Below are positions 60,906 to 64,000 of a stretch of 64,000 nt of DNA, one piece after another. How positions within the stretch are numbered: the first letter of the stretch is position 1; every line of letters begins with the position of its first letter. A program made the translations under genes and the position numbers. The DNA is from Microbulbifer rhizosphaerae (lineage in GTDB: Bacteria; Pseudomonadota; Gammaproteobacteria; Pseudomonadales; Cellvibrionaceae). Below the pieces are notes generated by a model. The model ran no database searches, was not told the DNA's origin, and saw only the letters and a program-made list of their open reading frames with translations. The stretch is from positions 1 to 64,000 of the forward strand of contig NZ_JACHWZ010000020.1 in NCBI RefSeq assembly GCF_014191725.1, written 5' to 3'.

Positions 60906-60973
60906 AGGAACCCCTGAACATCGTCATCCGGCGACTCGCTTGAGTGACGAAATGGGCTCATTCAGGGGTTCTT
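60906..60973. repeat. MITE-like element with GGAACCCCTGAA ends
   Basis: AGGAACCCCTGAA (60906-60918) and TTCAGGGGTTCTT (60961-60973) are near-perfect terminal inverted repeats. They enclose CGTCATCCGGCGACTCGCTT followed by GAGTGACGAA. It shares ends and core with the element at 22062-22183 and lies just upstream of trhO. Confidence 0.65.
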
Positions 60974-61015
60974 AGTGCTCCGGATTTACGCTCCGGCCCG
61001 CAATGAGGAAGTTAC

Positions 61016-62002
61016 ATGAACCAGACCGTTGTCTGCGCGCTCTACAAGTTCGTCACCCTGGACGACTTCGAATCCCTGCGCCAACCCCTGCTCGAACGGA
61101 TGCTGAAACACCGCGTGCGCGGCACCCTACTGCTCGCCCGCGAGGGCGTCAACGGCACCGTTGCCGGCACCCGTGAGGGCATAGATGCCCTGCTCGCCCA
61201 CCTCAGGAACGATCCGCGCCTGGCGGAACTGGAGTACAAGGAGTCCTACACCGACACCCCGCCTTTCCTGCGTTCCAAGGTAAAGCTGAAGCGGGAGATC
61301 GTCACCATGGGCGTGGAGGACATAGACCCGCGACGCAGCGTGGGTACCTACGTCGATCCCGCGGACTGGAATGCGTTGATCAGCGATCCGGAGGTGCTGC
61401 TGATCGACACCCGCAACGATTACGAGGTACAGGTGGGCACCTTCGAACAGGCGGTCAACCCGCAGACCACCAGTTTCCGCGAATTCCCCGAATATGTGCG
61501 GGAGAACCTGGACCCGGAGAAGCACAAAAAGGTCGCCATGTTCTGCACCGGCGGTATCCGCTGCGAGAAGTCCACTGCCTACCTGAAAGAACAGGGTTTC
61601 GAGGAGGTCTACCACCTGCGCGGCGGCATCCTCAAATACCTGGAGGAAGTCCCCAAAGAGAAGAGCCTGTGGCGCGGCGAGTGCTTCGTGTTCGACGAGC
61701 GGGTCACCGTGAACCACGACCTGCAGCGGGGCAACTACGACCAGTGCAACGCCTGCCGCATGCCGGTGACCGAAGAGGAAAAACAATCCGCGCAATTCGA
61801 ACAGGGGGTCAGCTGCCCGCACTGCTTCCATAAAGTCTCAGAAGCGGACCGGGCGCGTTTTCGTGAGCGGGAAAAACAGATCCGGCTGGCCCGAAAACGC
61901 GGCGAGCAGCACCTGGGCCAGGAGGCCCGCGAAGCCACCGCCGCGCGGCGGCGCGAAAAGCACGAAGAGCGCCGCCGGCAGGCAGTCTCCAGCAAGGCCT
62001 GA
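61016..62002 (+). CDS. trhO: tRNA uridine(34) hydroxylase TrhO (YceA, rhodanese domain)
   Basis: 328 residues. The N-terminal acylphosphatase-like domain (about 1-95, [20 protein letters not shown]) is followed by a rhodanese domain at about 115-220. Its active cysteine is C177 in [12 protein letters not shown]. The C-terminal zinc-ribbon-like part has [13 protein letters not shown] and CPHCFHKV, and then a basic tail. TrhO makes 5-hydroxyuridine at the wobble position of tRNAs with oxygen. Length and motifs are normal. A repeat element lies upstream, and GAGGAAG precedes the ATG. Confidence 0.95.
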   Translation: MNQTVVCALYKFVTLDDFESLRQPLLERMLKHRVRGTLLLAREGVNGTVAGTREGIDALLAHLRNDPRLAELEYKESYTDTPPFLRSKVKLKREIVTMGVEDIDPRRSVGTYVDPADWNALISDPEVLLIDTRNDYEVQVGTFEQAVNPQTTSFREFPEYVRENLDPEKHKKVAMFCTGGIRCEKSTAYLKEQGFEEVYHLRGGILKYLEEVPKEKSLWRGECFVFDERVTVNHDLQRGNYDQCNACRMPVTEEEKQSAQFEQGVSCPHCFHKVSEADRARFREREKQIRLARKRGEQHLGQEAREATAARRREKHEERRRQAVSSKA

Positions 62003-62079
62003 TCAGGCGCTTATCGGCTCGTCATAACCGGCGCATGCAGTCCAGTGGCGCCGGGACGAAGCGCATTGCAGAGGCATCC

Positions 62080-62451
62080 CTATCTCTTTACCTCCCGCAG
62101 CCAGCTGATCGCCTCCGCTTCCAGAATAAACTGAGCCAAGCAGAACCCCCGCGCCGCCGCCTCGCTGTCGATCACGGCCCTGGCATTGAAGGCGCGGTTG
62201 TGCAGAACCGCCGCCCGCGTGTACTCCGACACTGGGTGCTCGGCGAGAAAGCGGCCAAAGCGCTTCTGTTCCGCACCGGTCATCACATTGGTGACTTTGC
62301 GAACATCCACCAGGACTCGCAGCGGCTGCAGGTGGGAATATTTGCCGAACACCTGCTCGGCAGCCGCCAGGGTGTCGGCCAGGGCCATGCGGCCAAAGTA
62401 ACACACGCGGACGATACGATTGTTGCTGTTGTAGCGCACTTGAAAGCTCAT
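62080..62451 (-). CDS. Small STAS/SpoIIAA-like hypothetical protein
   Basis: 123 residues. The pattern MSFQVRYNSNNRIVRVCYFG, then LRVLVDVRKVTNVMTGAEQK, then RAAVLHNRAFNARAVIDSEA resembles SpoIIAA-like/STAS-type proteins, which are small alpha/beta domains of unknown role. I assign this loosely. I chose the ATG at 62451 because the neighbouring paralogue starts the same way (MSFQ) and AGGAG lies 13 bases upstream. A shortened paralogue follows at 62541-62783. Confidence 0.6.
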   Translation of the reverse strand: MSFQVRYNSNNRIVRVCYFGRMALADTLAAAEQVFGKYSHLQPLRVLVDVRKVTNVMTGAEQKRFGRFLAEHPVSEYTRAAVLHNRAFNARAVIDSEAAARGFCLAQFILEAEAISWLREVKR

Positions 62452-62540
62452 GGAATCAACGGCTCCTGGGAGTAGCGCCTGCGGGGGCATGGCGCCTTAT
62501 TTTTCACTAACCATATAAGGAAAAAAGCGCCAGAAAAACG

Positions 62541-62783
62541 TTAATAAGGGTCAGCGCAACCCCAGTCCAACAGCCACCTCTCCGCCTCCGCCCCGACGAT
62601 AAACGGACGTATCCTGTGACCCAGCATCCGGGCCTCCTTGGCGATCACCCGCGAGGAGTAGAAGCCCTTTGTGCAGGGCGCCCATAGCAGAGCGGCCCAG
62701 CACCGGGTGCTCGCCAGGTAGCGGCCGAAGAAGCAGGCCCGGACCACCCGGGTGGCGGCGTTGTAATGGATCTGGAAGCTCAT
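62541..62783 (-). pseudogene. Internally deleted paralogue of the 62080-62451 gene
   Basis: The 80-codon frame begins MSFQIHYNAATRVVRACFFG, matching the start of the neighbour. It then jumps directly to the part equivalent to its FGRFLAEHP segment. About 50 codons are missing, and the reading frame after the junction is shifted relative to the parent for a stretch. The end (FIVGAEAERWLLDW) again matches the parent (FILEAEAISWL). It looks like a tandem duplicate that lost its middle; it might still make a short protein. Confidence 0.6.
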
Positions 62784-62958
62784 TCTGCACAGGCGCGAGG
62801 CACTAATACCCTCTCAGCCAAAGAGGCATTGATGGCATCGGATTCCTTTAACTGAAAGTGAATATACCGAACCCCATTCCAATAAAATAATATTTACTGA
62901 AAACTTATTTCACACTTTGAGAAAAATTCGGCAGGGGCGCTGAATTTGCCGTAGGCGG

Positions 62959-63033
62959 TGTAGGAGCGGCCGTTGGCCGCGATCGATGGTGGTCTATTTC
63001 ACAGATCGATCGCGGCCAACGGCCGCTCCCACA
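62959..63033. repeat. REPIN-like inverted pair
   Basis: TGTAGGAGCGGCCGTTGGCC followed by GCGATC (from 62959) faces GATCGCGGCCAACGGCCGCT followed by CCCACA (63008-63033), with a spacer of about 23 bases. The two units are almost exact inverse complements. It lies just downstream of the mrp/apbC stop. Confidence 0.8.
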
Positions 63034-63059
63034 AGGGGAGCTGCTTAAAGGGGAGCTGC

Positions 63060-64000
63060 TTAGCTGACTTCTATCTCCGGCATCCCCTCTTCCCCGGCAT
63101 TGAGCCAGATCTGCGCCGCCGCGCGGCGGGCAATCTCCCGGTAGTGGCCTGCGATCTCCCCTTCCGGTTCCGCCGCCACTGTGGGCGAACCACCGTCGGT
63201 GCCCTCGCGAATGGACATCGCCAGCGGCAGTTGCCCCAGCAGGCGGGTGTGGTAGCCAGCGGCGATGCGCTCGCCGCCGCCGCTGCCAAAGATCGGCTCG
63301 CTGTGACCGCAACGGGAGCAGGTATGCAGAGCCATGTTCTCCACAATGCCCAGCACCGGCACAGATACCTTGCGGAACATCTCCACCCCCTTGATCGCAT
63401 CCTTCAGCGCCAGGTCCTGGGGAGTGGTCACGATCACCGCGCCGGCCAGGGCCGCCTTCTGTGCCAGGGTCAGTTGGATATCACCGGTGCCCGGGGGCAT
63501 ATCCACGATCAAATAGTCCAGTTCGCCCCACAGGGTCTGGGTGAGGATTTGGTTGAGGGCGCCGCTGGCCATGGGCCCGCGCCACACCGCGGGCGTATCC
63601 TCGGTCATCAGGTAGCCCAGGGACATGGTTTCCAGCCCCTGTGCCGGCACCGGCAGGAAGAACTTCTGCTCCCGCACCTCCGGACGCACACCCTCGGTAC
63701 CGAGCATGGTGGGCAGGCTGGGGCCGTAGATATCCGCATCCAGCAAGCCAACGCTGGCGCCCTCGGCAGCCAGGGCCAGGGCCAGGTTCACCGCGGTGGT
63801 GGACTTGCCCACCCCGCCCTTGCCGGAGGCCACGGCGACGATATTCTTCACCTTCTGTAAGGGTTCCGGAACGTCCGGGGCTGGGGTGGCCGGAATCTCG
63901 CCGAACAGTTCGAACTGCAGCTGGCTGCCGCCCAGCGCTCCGCCCTTCAGCAGTGGCGCACAGGACTCGCGCACCCGCTCGTGCCAGTGCTCCTCCAGGC
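63060..64000 (-). CDS. Mrp/ApbC iron-sulfur carrier P-loop ATPase, N-terminus cut by window end
   Basis: At least 304 residues; the frame continues in frame to base 64000, so the start lies outside. The P-loop of the MinD/Mrp type is SGKGGVGKSTTAVNLALALA. It is followed by DADIYGPSLPTMLG and DYLIVDMPPGTGDIQLTLAQ. The conserved ENMALHTCSRCGH has the C-x2-C that holds the transient Fe-S cluster. These proteins bind and deliver [4Fe-4S] clusters. The upstream part probably holds the MIP18/DUF59 domain usual in bacterial Mrp. It has no close co-directional neighbour in the window. Confidence 0.93.
   Translation of the reverse strand, partial: LEEHWHERVRESCAPLLKGGALGGSQLQFELFGEIPATPAPDVPEPLQKVKNIVAVASGKGGVGKSTTAVNLALALAAEGASVGLLDADIYGPSLPTMLGTEGVRPEVREQKFFLPVPAQGLETMSLGYLMTEDTPAVWRGPMASGALNQILTQTLWGELDYLIVDMPPGTGDIQLTLAQKAALAGAVIVTTPQDLALKDAIKGVEMFRKVSVPVLGIVENMALHTCSRCGHSEPIFGSGGGERIAAGYHTRLLGQLPLAMSIREGTDGGSPTVAAEPEGEIAGHYREIARRAAAQIWLNAGEEGMPEIEVS

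Overview
The window looks like chromosome of a GC-rich gammaproteobacterium. The block aspS-yebC-ruvCAB-ybgC-tolQRAB-pal-cpoB-queE-queC-tRNA-Lys has the Pseudomonas/Cellvibrionales gene order. The polyserine-linked carbohydrate-binding modules are typical of marine polysaccharide degraders such as Microbulbifer, Saccharophagus and Teredinibacter. A Microbulbifer-like member of the Cellvibrionales is my best guess, by inference only. There are no rRNA genes, CRISPR arrays, phage genes or intact transposases.

Layout. 0-5.2 kb: a 5'-truncated NSS transporter remnant, a TonB-dependent receptor, a LysR regulator and a ribosome-hibernation-type protein; the remnant and the LysR gene look AT-richer than the rest. 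5.3-17.7 kb (minus strand): tRNA-Lys, queuosine genes, the Tol-Pal envelope system, Holliday-junction resolution genes, yebC, aspS and an FmdB-type zinc ribbon. 17.9-22.1 kb (plus strand): an HU-like protein with a Lys/Ala tail, proS, a lytic transglycosylase and a membrane-bound AraC regulator.

22.1-43.5 kb is the accessory region. It holds a 2254-residue SpvB/RHS protein ending in a Hint module and two small aegerolysin-like proteins behind it. Next come the wreck of a prolyl-4-hydroxylase-type gene, a 7TMR-DISM histidine kinase with its OmpR-type regulator, and a two-partner secretion pair: a 2718-residue GLUG/MBG exoprotein and its TpsB pore. The RHS gene and the TpsA gene share a roughly 110-130 bp upstream block that contains three tandem 10-bp direct repeats. 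The two-component genes lie between them, so I propose that this pair controls both surface/toxin operons.

44-54 kb: a fatty-acid-hydroxylase-family membrane protein, a PLP decarboxylase, and a CBM3-Cip1-like-CBM60-SMP30 secreted protein. The last is flanked by a dead fragment and an intact copy of an Lrp/AsnC regulator. An aminotransferase follows, then a GDSL autotransporter whose catalytic Ser and His appear replaced. 54-64 kb: a DUF523 protein divergent from a YdiJ-type flavoprotein, a TPR protein, a 3D-domain secreted protein, small hypotheticals, trhO, a small duplicated gene pair and the 3' part of mrp/apbC.

Intergenic spaces carry many palindromic repeats of several families. They include REP/REPIN-like pairs with a GGCCGCTCCTACA core, GTCATTCCGG elements, and three elements with GGAACCYCTGAA-type terminal inverted repeats.
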